Assembly (NCBI GenBank): GCA_016841645.1
Contig: JAENYS010000004.1
Coordinates: forward strand, 62,001-126,000
From: Desulfoscipio geothermicus
GTDB lineage: Bacteria > Bacillota > Desulfotomaculia > Desulfotomaculales > Desulfallaceae
Reading direction: 5' to 3'
DNA length: 64,000 nt
Positions 7,749-17,387 of this stretch are shown in pieces. The position numbers and the translations under genes are program-made. The notes under the pieces are model-generated. The model saw nothing but the letters and a program-made list of their open reading frames with translations. It was not told the origin of the DNA and searched no databases. The stretch's first letter is position 1. Each line of letters starts with the position of its first letter.

Positions 7749-8051
7749 ATGAAATATCTGGAAAACGATGAAAGCAGGGGCAAGCGGATTATTATCACCG
7801 TCATCGGGCCCGACCGGGTGGGTATCATTGCCGGGGTCACATGCATACTGGCTGCCAACAACTTTAACATACTGGACATCAGCCAGACCATCATGCAAGA
7901 GTTTTTAGTGATGGTGCTAATTGTCGACAGTGAAAACAGCGGCCTTGACCTGTCCATGTTGAAGGACCGCCTGGCGGCCAAAGGGGCTGAAATGGGCGTA
8001 CAGATAGACGCCCAGCATGAGGACGCTTTTAAATTTATGCACAGGCTATAA
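7749..8051 (+). CDS. ACT-domain protein, UPF0237 family
   Basis: The 100-residue product is a single ACT domain: [20 protein letters not shown] at the N-terminus, then [23 protein letters not shown] domains bind small ligands, often amino acids, and form dimers. In Firmicutes this gene usually sits directly before the UPF0210 gene, as here. It starts 14 bases after the cyclase gene with a GGAGAG ribosome binding site. A regulatory role for its partner is an inference from that conserved pairing. Confidence 0.93.
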   Translation: MKYLENDESRGKRIIITVIGPDRVGIIAGVTCILAANNFNILDISQTIMQEFLVMVLIVDSENSGLDLSMLKDRLAAKGAEMGVQIDAQHEDAFKFMHRL

Positions 8052-8068
8052 GAAAAGGGGGTCTTCAA

Positions 8069-9427
8069 TTGCTCACCATACAGGAAATAATGGAAACTGT
8101 TACTATGGTCCAAGAGGAACACCTGGACATCCGTACTATCACCCTTGGTATCAGCCTGCGCGACTGCGCCGATGCCGACCCCCGGACGGCCTGCCAAAAA
8201 ATTTACAATAAAATCACCCGGCTTGCGGGTAACTTAGTGCCAATTGGCGAGGATATCGCTAAGGAATACGGAATACCCATAGTAAACAAGCGCATATCGG
8301 TCACCCCCATATCACTGGTGGCCGAAAGCAGCCGCACAGATGATTACCTGATCTTTGCTGAAACTCTGGACCGGGCAGCGGCCGAGGTGGGAGTTAACTT
8401 TATCGGCGGTTTTTCAGCCCTGGTTCACAAGGGCATCACCGGCGGTGATAAAAAACTGCTGGATTCCATTCCAAACGCCTTGGATAAAACTGAGCGGGTG
8501 TGCGCATCGGTGAATGTTGCCACCACCAAGGCGGGTATCAACATGGACGCAGTGGCCCTAATGGGTCGCCTAATCAAGGACGTGGCCTTTCGCACCGCCG
8601 ACCGGGACGGGCTGGGATGCGCCAAGCTGGTGGTTTTCGCCAACGTTCCCGAGGATAACCCTTTCATGGCCGGCGCCTTTCACGGCATAGGTGAACCCGA
8701 ATCAGTAATCAATGTTGGAGTAAGCGGCCCGGGTGTTGTGAAGCGGGCTGTAGAACGAGTTAAGGGCAGCGATTTTGGCACCCTGGCTGAAACTGTTAAA
8801 AAATCCGCCTTTAAAATCACCCGCATGGGTGAACTGGTGGGGCGGTCCGCTGCTGCGCGCTTGGGCGTGCCCTTTGGTATCGTGGACATTTCTTTGGCTC
8901 CTACCCCGGCTATCGGCGACAGCGTGGCCGAAATACTGGAAGCAATGGGACTAGAGCGCTGCGGCACCCACGGTACCACGGCAGCGCTAGCCCTTTTAAA
9001 TGATGCTGTAAAAAAAGGCGGCGCGATGGCCTCGTCGTATGTGGGTGGGCTATCCGGCGCTTTTATACCGGTGAGTGAGGACTCGGGCATGATCCGATCG
9101 GTGGAAGAAAAGGCATTACACCTGGACAAACTGGAAGCAATGACCTGCGTTTGCTCAGTGGGTTTAGATATGATCGCCGTACCCGGCGATACGCCTGCAG
9201 AAACCATCTCAGCTATTATCGCCGATGAAATGGCTATTGGCATGATTAACCAGAAAACTACCGCTGTACGGATTATTCCCGCACCGGGTAAGCAGGTAGG
9301 CGATTACGTGGAATTCGGCGGCCTTTTGGGCCGAGCGCCGGTAATGCCGGTGCACCGTTTTTCTGCCGCTGATTTTGTAGGGCGGGGTGGCCGTATACCG
9401 GCCCCCATCCATAGTTTAAGCAATTAA
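8069..9427 (+). CDS. UPF0210 / PFL-like family protein
   Basis: The 452-residue product matches the UPF0210 (DUF711, 'PFL family') proteins in length and in the blocks [17 protein letters not shown] and [19 protein letters not shown]. The fold is related to glycyl-radical enzymes, but I see no glycyl-radical motif, and the biochemical role is not established. The start is TTG at 8069, behind AAAGGGGG. It is the last gene of the operon and is followed by a terminator. Confidence 0.92.
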   Translation: MLTIQEIMETVTMVQEEHLDIRTITLGISLRDCADADPRTACQKIYNKITRLAGNLVPIGEDIAKEYGIPIVNKRISVTPISLVAESSRTDDYLIFAETLDRAAAEVGVNFIGGFSALVHKGITGGDKKLLDSIPNALDKTERVCASVNVATTKAGINMDAVALMGRLIKDVAFRTADRDGLGCAKLVVFANVPEDNPFMAGAFHGIGEPESVINVGVSGPGVVKRAVERVKGSDFGTLAETVKKSAFKITRMGELVGRSAAARLGVPFGIVDISLAPTPAIGDSVAEILEAMGLERCGTHGTTAALALLNDAVKKGGAMASSYVGGLSGAFIPVSEDSGMIRSVEEKALHLDKLEAMTCVCSVGLDMIAVPGDTPAETISAIIADEMAIGMINQKTTAVRIIPAPGKQVGDYVEFGGLLGRAPVMPVHRFSAADFVGRGGRIPAPIHSLSN

Positions 9428-9435
9428 TCTCGTGA

Positions 9436-9475
9436 GACGGGTTATCATTGTAATAGATATAACCCGTCTATATTA
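9436..9475 (+). terminator. Terminator of the UPF0210 operon
   Basis: GACGGGTTAT (9436-9445) pairs perfectly with ATAACCCGTC (9459-9468), and a T-rich stretch follows. Confidence 0.8.
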
Positions 9476-9593
9476 TTGCTATAAATAACCGAATGCAACT
9501 ACTATCTTAGACGTACACGCCTATCTAGGCATAAGACGACAACTTACCGGTGGGGATGAAAATGCGCATCTTATATACAAAACATTATTCCAC

Positions 9594-11978
9594 TCACCTA
9601 GCCGTTTGTACCATTATATCCCGACCGTCAGTGGTAAACAGCACCGCACCGTCCCGGTCATTGCGTAAAACGTCAGCCCCGGTGTCAGTCAGCATTTCCA
9701 GCGTATCCCGGGCCGGGTGTCCAAAACGGTTGTTTTTGCCTACCTGGATAACGGCATAGTTCGGCCCCACCGCACTAAAAAATTCCGGTACAAAAAAACG
9801 ACTGCCATGATGCGGCACTTTGAGTACATCAGCCTGCAATTCCGCCCCACTGTCCAGCAAAGCCTGCTGAGCTTCTTCTTCTATGTCCCCGGTTAATAAA
9901 AAAGACACCTGCCCATAATCCAGGCGCAGTACCAAGGAGGCATTATTTAAGTCCTCTGCCGCACTGGTAGCCAGTTTTCTAGCGGGGAACAGCACCATTA
10001 CCTCCACTGCATCATCGATATGTAAAGACTGTCCTGCCCCGACCCGGTAGACAGGGATCTCAAGAAGAGCTGTAAGATCCAGCAGTTCTCCATAATCCGG
10101 GTCACCGGACAACACCAGTGCACCAACGCGCAGTTTTTCCATCACAGGCGGCACCCCACCGGCGTGGTCACCGTGAGCGTGGGTGACCACCAGCACGTCC
10201 AACTTATCCATGCCCAGGCGGTGCAGATAAGGTACTACCACTGCATCTCCAACTCCCCGCCCTCCTTCCATGTCCCCCAATCTACCACCAGCATCCACCA
10301 ACATGGTACGACCACAGGGGAAACGCACCAGTATGCTGTCGCCCTGGCCCACATCAATGAAATGCACCTGTAACTGCCCATTCGTACCGCCCCGCGGCCA
10401 GATAATAACCAGCACCAACAAGACAGCTATCCCCACCGGCACCAGTCTCTTCCAACGGTCTAGAAATCTAAGCAAAGGCAACAGTAAAGCTAATGGTAAG
10501 GCCAGTCGACCCCCAATTAATTCCACCAGTCCAACCAGCCCGACATACCAGATGATCACTGCATACCAGGGGGGTGCTGCTACATAGGATGACCCACCCG
10601 GCAAAAGACTGAATAGATGTGCCAAACCAACAAAAAAATCTAACAGTACACCTGTGCCCGCGTTAATAAGCATAGCGGCAGGGAAAAAAACAATGCCGGC
10701 AACCGAGCCAAGAAAACCAAGCAGCATAACAAGCCCCACCAGAGGCACCAGCAGCAAATTAGCCAGCGGAGCCACTGGGGTCACCAGGTTGAAATGATAT
10801 ACCAGCAGGGGCAAGGTGGCCAGTTGGGCGGCAATAGTTACTCCTAACGGCAGGCCTAGCCAGCGAGGCCATCCCCAGCGCCCCATCAGCAACTCACCAA
10901 TGTGTGGCATTAGATATAATATGCCCCAGGTGGCGGCAAAGGACAATTGAAACCCTATTTCATACAGAGCGGAGGGGTCGAATAATAAAATGACCAGTGC
11001 CGCCAGGGCCAAAGCACTAGGCCAATCCCTTTCCCGGCCAAGCTGCACCGCCATAAGTACCAGCATGGCCATAATTCCCGACCGTACCACCGCCGGTCCC
11101 ATGCCGGTCATCACTGCATAAAACAGTAACACCACCAACGCCAGGGCAGGCACGGCCCGGCGCGGCAGCCTCAGTGCTCCTGCCAGCAGCAATACCCCGG
11201 ACAGCACATAGCCCATGTGCAGACCACTGACGGCAAGTACATGAGAGACCCCGGTTTGGGCAAAAATATCCTTAACAGACTGATCAATGCCACCTTTATT
11301 ACCAAATAGCATCCCGGCCAGCACCACAGTTTGCCTCTCGTCCATCGTTTGAGCCGCCACCTGCAGCAGCCTGGCCTTACCCTGAAGGGCCAAGCGCACA
11401 ACGATATTACCCCCAACTCCAAAATGCTGGACATGATCCGGTTTGTCTACCCTCATTAAACAAAATATGCCGCGCCGCGCCAGGTATTCCCGGTAATTAA
11501 AAGCCCCGAAGTTACCGGGATCCTCGGGTTGATATAGTAAACCTTTCACTCGCAGGCGATCACCATAACTATACCCTGTATTGCTCCCATAGACCTTGAC
11601 CAGAGCCAATCCTTTGACGGGCTCCCGTTGATCACCTAACCACACTTTATCCACTGCTAAAATATAGCCCGTATAATCTTCACGCACATCCGGCTCACGA
11701 GTTACCATCCCAGCAAGGGTCACAAAGTGACCGGCAAAACGCTCCGGCCCACACGGTTGCCGCATACAATCCACACCGGCGGTAAGCCAGCCCAGCAAAA
11801 TAAAGAGTAAAACAAAAATCCAGCGATTATCCCACCTGGTGTAAAAATAACCGGTCAGTATAGCCAAAATACAAGCCAGCGTAAACATTAATAATACTCC
11901 GGGTACAAATCCCCATACGGCGTTTAGTATAATGCCGGTTATAAAACTTATGGTCATTGCCAGCAAAGGCCGGTTCAT
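9594..11978 (-). CDS. comEC: ComEC/Rec2 DNA-uptake channel protein
   Basis: The 794-residue product has the standard ComEC order: N-terminal membrane segments with an OB-like soluble part, a competence domain with many membrane helices (GVSHVLAVSGLHMGYVLSG near residue 245), and a C-terminal metallo-beta-lactamase-like domain (FIDVGQGDS, VTHAHGDHAGG, PHHGS). ComEC carries single-stranded DNA across the membrane during transformation, and the C-terminal domain may be the nuclease that degrades the other strand. It lies 69 bases after comEA on the same strand, as a typical late competence pair. Confidence 0.96.
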   Translation of the reverse strand: MNRPLLAMTISFITGIILNAVWGFVPGVLLMFTLACILAILTGYFYTRWDNRWIFVLLFILLGWLTAGVDCMRQPCGPERFAGHFVTLAGMVTREPDVREDYTGYILAVDKVWLGDQREPVKGLALVKVYGSNTGYSYGDRLRVKGLLYQPEDPGNFGAFNYREYLARRGIFCLMRVDKPDHVQHFGVGGNIVVRLALQGKARLLQVAAQTMDERQTVVLAGMLFGNKGGIDQSVKDIFAQTGVSHVLAVSGLHMGYVLSGVLLLAGALRLPRRAVPALALVVLLFYAVMTGMGPAVVRSGIMAMLVLMAVQLGRERDWPSALALAALVILLFDPSALYEIGFQLSFAATWGILYLMPHIGELLMGRWGWPRWLGLPLGVTIAAQLATLPLLVYHFNLVTPVAPLANLLLVPLVGLVMLLGFLGSVAGIVFFPAAMLINAGTGVLLDFFVGLAHLFSLLPGGSSYVAAPPWYAVIIWYVGLVGLVELIGGRLALPLALLLPLLRFLDRWKRLVPVGIAVLLVLVIIWPRGGTNGQLQVHFIDVGQGDSILVRFPCGRTMLVDAGGRLGDMEGGRGVGDAVVVPYLHRLGMDKLDVLVVTHAHGDHAGGVPPVMEKLRVGALVLSGDPDYGELLDLTALLEIPVYRVGAGQSLHIDDAVEVMVLFPARKLATSAAEDLNNASLVLRLDYGQVSFLLTGDIEEEAQQALLDSGAELQADVLKVPHHGSRFFVPEFFSAVGPNYAVIQVGKNNRFGHPARDTLEMLTDTGADVLRNDRDGAVLFTTDGRDIMVQTAR

Positions 11979-12047
11979 GAAACTTTCCTTTCAAATCCAC
12001 CCGCATACTGTCGGGAGTAATTTTAGACCAGTCTGAAGCCATGCAGC

Positions 12048-12737
12048 TTAATTAACACAAATCATGCTTTTAAGCTGTTCAAAGCGTTTTTCACCAATGC
12101 CTGAGACATTTTGAATGTCCTCAATAATTATAAATGGGCCGTTCTGAGTGCGATAATCAATAATCCTCTGGGCTAGGGAGGGACCGATGCCCGGTAAATT
12201 CTCCAATTGGGCCATTGAAGCAGTATTAATGTTAATACCCCCGGTAGTACCACCAATGCTGTTACCTGGTACGAGGAATCCCTCAGCGTTCACTCCCCCC
12301 GGCACCGCACCTGGCAAATGCTGCAGGTCTATCTGATCCAGGCTGTAAACAATGATTTGCTTGCCATCCTCCAGCGTCGCAGCCAAATTCATATAATCAA
12401 GGGCCGATTTTTCAGTGGGGCCCGCCATATTCACTGCATCCACCACCCGAGACCCGACCGGCAAGCGGTATACACCAGGTTTTTGCACCGCCCCGGCCAC
12501 ATGAACAGTAACCTGCGTGTCCAGGGTATCATTTTGCCCGGCCGCAAGGTTATTCCCTTGGTTAGGTCCAGGGATATTATCGGAATTGATATTTTCAGTT
12601 GTGCCACCGGTCACCACGGAGTCTGCCACCAGCGGGCCGCCGGCTTGCATGCCGGCGTATTTATGCCCCGCGCCAAACATTATCACTGCCGCCAAAATGA
12701 ACAGCACCAGTTGATGCCTTTTCTCCAAATGAAACAT
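12048..12737 (-). CDS. comEA: ComEA DNA receptor
   Basis: The product (229 residues from ATG 12737) has one N-terminal membrane anchor, a SLBB domain (VTVHVAGAVQKPGVYRLPVG near residue 85) and a C-terminal pair of helix-hairpin-helix motifs (LENLPGIGPSLAQRIIDYR, IQNVSGIGEKRFEQLK). ComEA binds double-stranded DNA at the cell surface and passes it to ComEC. I prefer the start at 12737 because GGTGG lies five bases before it; the in-frame ATG at 12749 has no such site. Confidence 0.95.
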   Translation of the reverse strand: MFHLEKRHQLVLFILAAVIMFGAGHKYAGMQAGGPLVADSVVTGGTTENINSDNIPGPNQGNNLAAGQNDTLDTQVTVHVAGAVQKPGVYRLPVGSRVVDAVNMAGPTEKSALDYMNLAATLEDGKQIIVYSLDQIDLQHLPGAVPGGVNAEGFLVPGNSIGGTTGGININTASMAQLENLPGIGPSLAQRIIDYRTQNGPFIIIEDIQNVSGIGEKRFEQLKSMICVN

Positions 12738-13065
12738 TAAAACCACCATCCATATATAAATTCTACCGGGAAATTTCTACCTGTATCGGTAAATATCCTC
12801 CTAATAGTTAAATTATTGAATAATATATAATTATAAAAAATGTCTCTCAGGTTCTCATTGTCCTGTCCTGATTATTTTCAATAGTTGTTGAAAAGTAAAA
12901 TATATTAAATTTTCACCATCTTATAAAATCTGTAAGATATCCCATACCATTGAAACCAGCGGAGCGGTAATTGTGGTAGAAGAACTATGTAACGGGAAGC
13001 GCTATTTTTAAAATGAAGTGGCCAAGGATGGTCAAACAAAGGATGGCTTGCTGAAATCTGGCGGA

Positions 13066-13545
13066 AAGATGCCTGGTCTGTGCTGGATATCGGCGGCCAG
13101 GATACGTCCGGAATACTAAATTAATACCTGCTTGATGAGGGCGGCATGGTAATCGATTTTTAAATGAATGACCCGGTACGGAAGCGGTCCTGGACTATAC
13201 CGAGGTGGCTGAGTTGGCGAGTCCGCCTTGGAAGGCAATGGTGCATCAAAACTAGCATTATGTGCACTGTTTTTGCTGAATCGGAGGCTGTATCACTGAT
13301 CCACCGGGGAGTGCCCAGAGCAGATATAGCCCTGGACTTGCACACATCAGTGATCGAAGAAACTTATGGCATGGTGCAAAGAGTCGGCTTCAGCTCCCCG
13401 CTGGTATTTACAGGGGGGGGGCGGCCAAAAAACCGTTGCATCGTTGCTCTGCTGGCGGAAAAACTGAGCATAAATGTGCCGGTTCCCCCTCAACCTCAAC
13501 TGGCAGGTGCATTGAGCGAGGCCCTGTCTGTTCTTTTGCCTCCTA
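13066..13545 (+). pseudogene. Acyl-CoA dehydratase activase (BadF/HgdC-type) relic
   Basis: Reading across frames recovers an activase of the 2-hydroxyacyl-CoA dehydratase/benzoyl-CoA reductase type. VLDIGGQDT (13080 on) is the nucleotide-binding motif and GGMVIDF follows. Stops and a shift fall where the cysteine-rich loop should be. Then MCTVFAESEAVSLIHRGVPR, LVFTGG and VPPQPQLAGALSEAL form the second half in one frame. The N-terminal part is not recognisable upstream. These ATPases transfer single electrons to their dehydratase. The gene is dead; a run of nine or so G near 13411 is one visible lesion. Confidence 0.82.
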
Positions 13546-14160
13546 ATTGGACGAAAAAGAACCGTCCCCGTGCTTCTCTTTGCAAGCAATGCAATGTTCA
13601 CCCCAGAAACAGTCTGCCAGAGTAAGCCTGCTATAATTAATGGCCTCTCCAGGATCTGCTTCGGTGATTTTTTTATAACACATGTCGCACACCTTCTCCC
13701 CTGCGGCACCGGCTATAGCTTCCGGAACTCCCAACGTGGCAAGTCTTGTTTTTCTGTCTGGAACAGCTATGTCTGCAATATCCACAGCATCATCACTTAC
13801 TACTACCAATCCGGTGTTCCCCTTCATTTCAGGGTCATGAATAACTATACAAGTTTTATTAATTCTAGCAGCCAAGCGGCGATACTTTTCCACCAAACGG
13901 TAATTAATATCGCCGCAAATGATCATTTTAGTGGCACGCTGATCCTTTAAAGACTCCACTATTTCCGGATAAACACCTGGTTCCGCAACTTGCTCTTTAG
14001 TAAGCAAACGGATAACCCGCTCCCTGAATTCGCCTAGATAGTGCATCTTTTCATCATGCTTAATTTCCGGAGCACCGTGCATGCCCACTTCTAGAGCCTT
14101 ATCAAGTAGATCCTTATGGACCAATGAACCGACTTGTTCCCTTTGCATATCGCTTACCAT
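13543..14160 (-). CDS. YueI-like (DUF1694) protein with cysteine-rich C-terminal extension
   Basis: Residues 1-135 of the 205-residue product resemble the DUF1694/YueI family (LDKALEVGMHGAPEIKHDEK, YLGEFRERVIRLLTKEQ, MIICGDINYRLVEKYRRLA). This is a ribosome-associated-like fold of unknown function. Family members usually stop near 130-150 residues. Here a tail carries CDMC, then C..GEHCIAC, a possible zinc-binding pair. The very end is encoded by a motif that looks like a repeat, so the original stop may have been lost. The gene has no operon partner. Confidence 0.75.
   Translation of the reverse strand: MVSDMQREQVGSLVHKDLLDKALEVGMHGAPEIKHDEKMHYLGEFRERVIRLLTKEQVAEPGVYPEIVESLKDQRATKMIICGDINYRLVEKYRRLAARINKTCIVIHDPEMKGNTGLVVVSDDAVDIADIAVPDRKTRLATLGVPEAIAGAAGEKVCDMCYKKITEADPGEAINYSRLTLADCFWGEHCIACKEKHGDGSFSSN
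13549..13572. repeat. Short GC-rich motif resembling a dispersed repeat end
   Basis: The stretch GACGAAAAAGAACCGTCCCC sits exactly between the activase relic and the 3' end of the YueI-like gene and encodes that protein's last residues (HGDGSFSS). From memory, very similar words ending in a GGGGACGG-type core recur many times in clostridial and related genomes, often at gene ends. Only one copy occurs in this window, so its repeat status cannot be shown here. Confidence 0.4.
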
Positions 14161-14397
14161 TTGACGAACCTTCTTTCAATTGACACATTGTTTTCAACAA
14201 GCACGAATGTTATATGGATTTAACTAGTGTTTTCAGAAAAGAGGTTTTTTATGATGCATAAAAGTCAAAGCAGGTAGCAAATGAACCCATAAATCCTACG
14301 CGAATAGCCACCTCATAACAGCCGTCACTGTTAATTCGAATATCTTTACCCGGTCAGCGAGATAAAACAGACCGGTTACATATTGGCATTGCAAATT
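14161..14397. other. Intergenic region, nothing identified
   Basis: This 237-base gap lies between the YueI-like gene and the carbonic anhydrase-like gene, both on the minus strand. I see no promoter of good quality, hairpin or supported open frame in it. Confidence 0.4.
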
Positions 14398-14934
14398 CTA
14401 AAAATCCGGGTTTTCTATTTCACCCAGGAAATACCTGACCCGGTCACGGTAACGCCTAGCCATTTTACTGAATTTCTCTATATCCTGCGGGGTCAATTCC
14501 CGCACCACTTCGGCTGGAGAGCCCATCACTAGTGAACGAGGCGGAATCTCTTTGCCGCCCAACACCAACGACCCGGCACCGACAACACTCTGAGAACCAA
14601 TTTTAGCACCTGACAGCACAATTGCTCCCATACCAATCATAGCGCCGTCCCCCACGTGACAGCCATGCAGTGTAGCGCTATGTGCGACCGTTACATTATC
14701 TCCAATAACCAGCGGAGAGCCTCCGTCTTCATGCAGCACCGCCCCATCCTGAATGTTGGTGCCACTGCCTATCTGCACTTCATCCGCATCACCACGTATT
14801 ACCACATTATACCATACACTGGAATAAGCACCGATAACCACCCGCCCAATAATACGGGCCCCAGGAGCTACGAAAACTGTTTTATCGAGTACCGGCATCT
14901 TATCTCCATAACCAATAATACTTGTTTCAGTCAT
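14398..14934 (-). CDS. Gamma-class carbonic anhydrase-like protein
   Basis: The 178-residue product is a left-handed beta-helix of hexapeptide repeats (IGRVVIGAYSSVWYNVVIRGD). It has the histidines that bind the metal in gamma carbonic anhydrases: VLHEDGG, then TVAHSATLHGC. The family includes true carbonic anhydrases and related acyltransferase-like proteins, so hydration of CO2 is likely but not proven. The C-terminal helix (EKFSKMARRYRDRVRYFL) is standard. It is a single gene on the minus strand. Confidence 0.9.
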   Translation of the reverse strand: MTETSIIGYGDKMPVLDKTVFVAPGARIIGRVVIGAYSSVWYNVVIRGDADEVQIGSGTNIQDGAVLHEDGGSPLVIGDNVTVAHSATLHGCHVGDGAMIGMGAIVLSGAKIGSQSVVGAGSLVLGGKEIPPRSLVMGSPAEVVRELTPQDIEKFSKMARRYRDRVRYFLGEIENPDF

Positions 14935-15037
14935 ATAATACCCTCCAAAATTTTGCGGTTTATTATAACTTTTTGCTTAACACGTTGCACTCCCCTACTA
15001 AGTAAACCGTGTCCCATACAGGCACACGGCACCGATT

Positions 15038-15985
15038 TTACTCAACCGAAGCAATCTCGTCTAAGATGCGCCGGAATATTTCATTCACCGGAAGTATTTC
15101 TTTGATTTGAGCTACATTTTTCCCACAAAAAACAAGACCCTTGTCCACTTGCCCGGTACGAGAATTCTCCAGAGCCTCCATGATACAGTACTTTTTGGAA
15201 CATTCCTTGAGGCATTTATAGCAATTTTCCGGCTTGGGCTGATTATCCTGCAGCAGCAACTCCACAAACTCATTGCGCAGAGCACGCCCGGGCATCCCCA
15301 CGGGGCTTTCTATTAATACCACATCTTCGGGCTTGGCCTTGAGATACGTTTCCTTAAATGCTTCGGATACTGTACATTCTTTACTCAGCACAAACCGGGT
15401 GGCCATTTGCACACCATCGGCACCTAGCTTGAATATGCGGGACGCCCCAAAACCGTCTACGATACCACCCGCGGCAATCACCGGAATTTTTACCGCCTTT
15501 TTGATTTCCGGCAATATTTCGCTTATCGACCGCAGAGTACCCAAATGCCCTCCGGCCTCTGTGCCTTCGGCTACCACCGCAGCAGCGCCGCATTTTTCAG
15601 CAATGGCGGCCAGCTTACCGGTAGAGACAATGGACACTATCGGTACATCGGCCTCCCGCCCCCAACCGAATATATCCCTGGAAAAACCCGCGCCGGTAAA
15701 TACCACATCTATTTTTTCCTCCAATGCCGTGTATACCTGGGTAGCAAACTCGCGCACAGCAAACATAATATTAATACCGATAATGCCGGAGGATAGCTGG
15801 CGAGCCTGCCTGATTTCCCTCCGCAGTTCATCGGGACTCATAATGGTGGCTGCAATAACCCCGATGCCCCCGGCATTAGCAACGGCAGCGGCCAGCGGAG
15901 CAGTGGATACCCGTACCGCCATCCCTCCCTGGACAATAGGATATTTGGGCCTTAAACGACCGATTTTAAGTACTGGTAATTGCAA
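15038..15985 (-). CDS. FMN-dependent nitronate monooxygenase / FabK-like oxidoreductase
   Basis: The 315-residue product is a flavin-binding TIM barrel: YPIVQGGMAVRVSTAPLA at the N-terminus, VVAEGTEAGGHLG mid-chain and IPVIAAGGIVDGFGASR near residue 195. The family holds nitronate monooxygenases and the enoyl-ACP reductase FabK; the sequence alone does not decide. A C-terminal cysteine cluster (NCYKCLKECSKKYCIM) suggests an added metal or iron-sulfur site, seen in several anaerobe members. It is not next to fatty-acid synthesis genes. Confidence 0.85.
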   Translation of the reverse strand: MQLPVLKIGRLRPKYPIVQGGMAVRVSTAPLAAAVANAGGIGVIAATIMSPDELRREIRQARQLSSGIIGINIMFAVREFATQVYTALEEKIDVVFTGAGFSRDIFGWGREADVPIVSIVSTGKLAAIAEKCGAAAVVAEGTEAGGHLGTLRSISEILPEIKKAVKIPVIAAGGIVDGFGASRIFKLGADGVQMATRFVLSKECTVSEAFKETYLKAKPEDVVLIESPVGMPGRALRNEFVELLLQDNQPKPENCYKCLKECSKKYCIMEALENSRTGQVDKGLVFCGKNVAQIKEILPVNEIFRRILDEIASVE

Positions 15986-16367
15986 AATCTACTTCTCCCT
16001 TCTTTTGTCTTGACTATAAATAGTATTGTAATATAGCCATTAAACAAGCTATTTAGTAATCCTGCAAGATAATGTATAAATTAAACAACAATAAAACTAC
16101 GCCATTATAATTATTTATATAATATATTTTATCGTAAACTATTATTATATAATCTGCAATACAAGCCATATTAAATATTTTATTACATATTTTAACTAAA
16201 ATAGCGGAAAATAGTTAATTTACGATACAAGGGAATAAACTCACCGGCTCGTGAATCTATTATCGCCTGTTACTCTGCATTTGCCCCGGAACCCGCCTGA
16301 TAAGAATTTTTTCCAACGATTTTCATGCTTTGATAGAAAAACAGTGCCATAAGCACGTTTATAAATT
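15986..16367. other. AT-rich divergent intergenic region
   Basis: This 380-base gap separates a minus-strand flavoprotein gene from a plus-strand phosphoesterase gene. Most of it is very AT-rich. On the minus strand around 16263-16300 a short GC-richer patch could fold (TTATC and GATAA as outer arms). It also reads as a 26-codon open frame without a clear ribosome binding site. I do not recognise a riboswitch in it. Confidence 0.4.
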
Positions 16368-16382
16368 GTGGAGGTTAATATT

Positions 16383-17222
16383 TTGTATGTCCAAACGTTA
16401 TTCGAAGGGGTGCTAAGACTGGCTGTATTCGGCATAATTATAATCGGTTTGTTAGCTGTGAACATATACTTCGAGGTAAACTTCCCGAAGGTCAAACAGG
16501 TAATTATAGAATCTGAAAAAATTCCAACCGGAGCCGCAACCAAAATCCTGCAAATATCGGATTTTCACAACTGGCATCCAAATGATCGCCACCAAAAATT
16601 GCTGCAGAAAATCAGGCAACTGAACCCGGACCTGATTGTTATTACAGGTGACTTAGTCGACCGGAAGACCACTAGCTTTAATAACGTGTTTTCCCTGGCT
16701 CAGGAACTGGTACAAATAAACCCTCACACATATTTTGTACGCGGCAACCATGAATTGGCTAACCGCGGAACTGAACTATTTTTAATTGGGCTGGCCAACT
16801 GTGGGGTACGAGTATTAAACAATGAACATGTAGTTTGGTCCAGGGAGCACCTGACCATTAACATCTGTGGTGTGGATTATTCCGGCAGGGGGCGCGCGAA
16901 CCTGGACAAGACAACTAAATCTACCGACACAGAATTGTTTACTATACTACTGACCCATGCACCTGCTATTATTAAAGTGCCCGCCATTACCCGGGCCAAC
17001 CTTGTGTTATGCGGTCATACCCACGGTGGCCAGGTACGTTTGCCCTTTGTAGGAGCCATCATTGCGCCGGGGCAGGGTTTTTTACCTGAATACAACAAGG
17101 GAATTTATCATATTGGCCACCATACAACTTTATATATTGACAGCGGCCTAGGCACCAGTACGCTGCCGGTCAGATTTTTAAACCGCAGTCAAGTTAGTTT
17201 GATAACGGTAACCGGCAAGTAA
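16383..17222 (+). CDS. Membrane-anchored metallophosphoesterase (YkuE-like)
   Basis: The 279-residue product has one N-terminal membrane segment and the complete calcineurin-like motif set: SDFH, GDLVDR, RGNHE and CGHTHGGQ. These bind two metal ions and hydrolyse phosphoesters; relatives are anchored at the outer face of the membrane, and the substrate is unknown. GGAGG at 16370-16374 points to TTG at 16383 as the start. The in-frame GTG at 16368 overlaps that site. Confidence 0.9.
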   Translation: MYVQTLFEGVLRLAVFGIIIIGLLAVNIYFEVNFPKVKQVIIESEKIPTGAATKILQISDFHNWHPNDRHQKLLQKIRQLNPDLIVITGDLVDRKTTSFNNVFSLAQELVQINPHTYFVRGNHELANRGTELFLIGLANCGVRVLNNEHVVWSREHLTINICGVDYSGRGRANLDKTTKSTDTELFTILLTHAPAIIKVPAITRANLVLCGHTHGGQVRLPFVGAIIAPGQGFLPEYNKGIYHIGHHTTLYIDSGLGTSTLPVRFLNRSQVSLITVTGK

Positions 17223-17387
17223 AATATACCATCCAGGGGAAGCACGGGAGATTCATTGCTGTTAACAATGGATTTAAACTCAATCTTAAGGTAGCTAAAC
17301 TATAAGATAAATATATTTGGAAATATTGTAGAAGATTTTTGATAAAATAAGTTCAAGAGTGAAAAAATTTTTTTGAGGTGGGTAGCA

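Noticed and set aside
8680-9243. 187-codon minus-strand frame inside the UPF0210 gene
   Set aside because: It is an antisense shadow with serine/threonine/proline-rich composition and no ribosome binding site.
16263-16300. Possible riboswitch on the minus strand before the flavoprotein gene
   Set aside because: TTATC/GATAA arms and a GC-rich core are present, but I could not match any riboswitch consensus, and the patch is far from the gene start.
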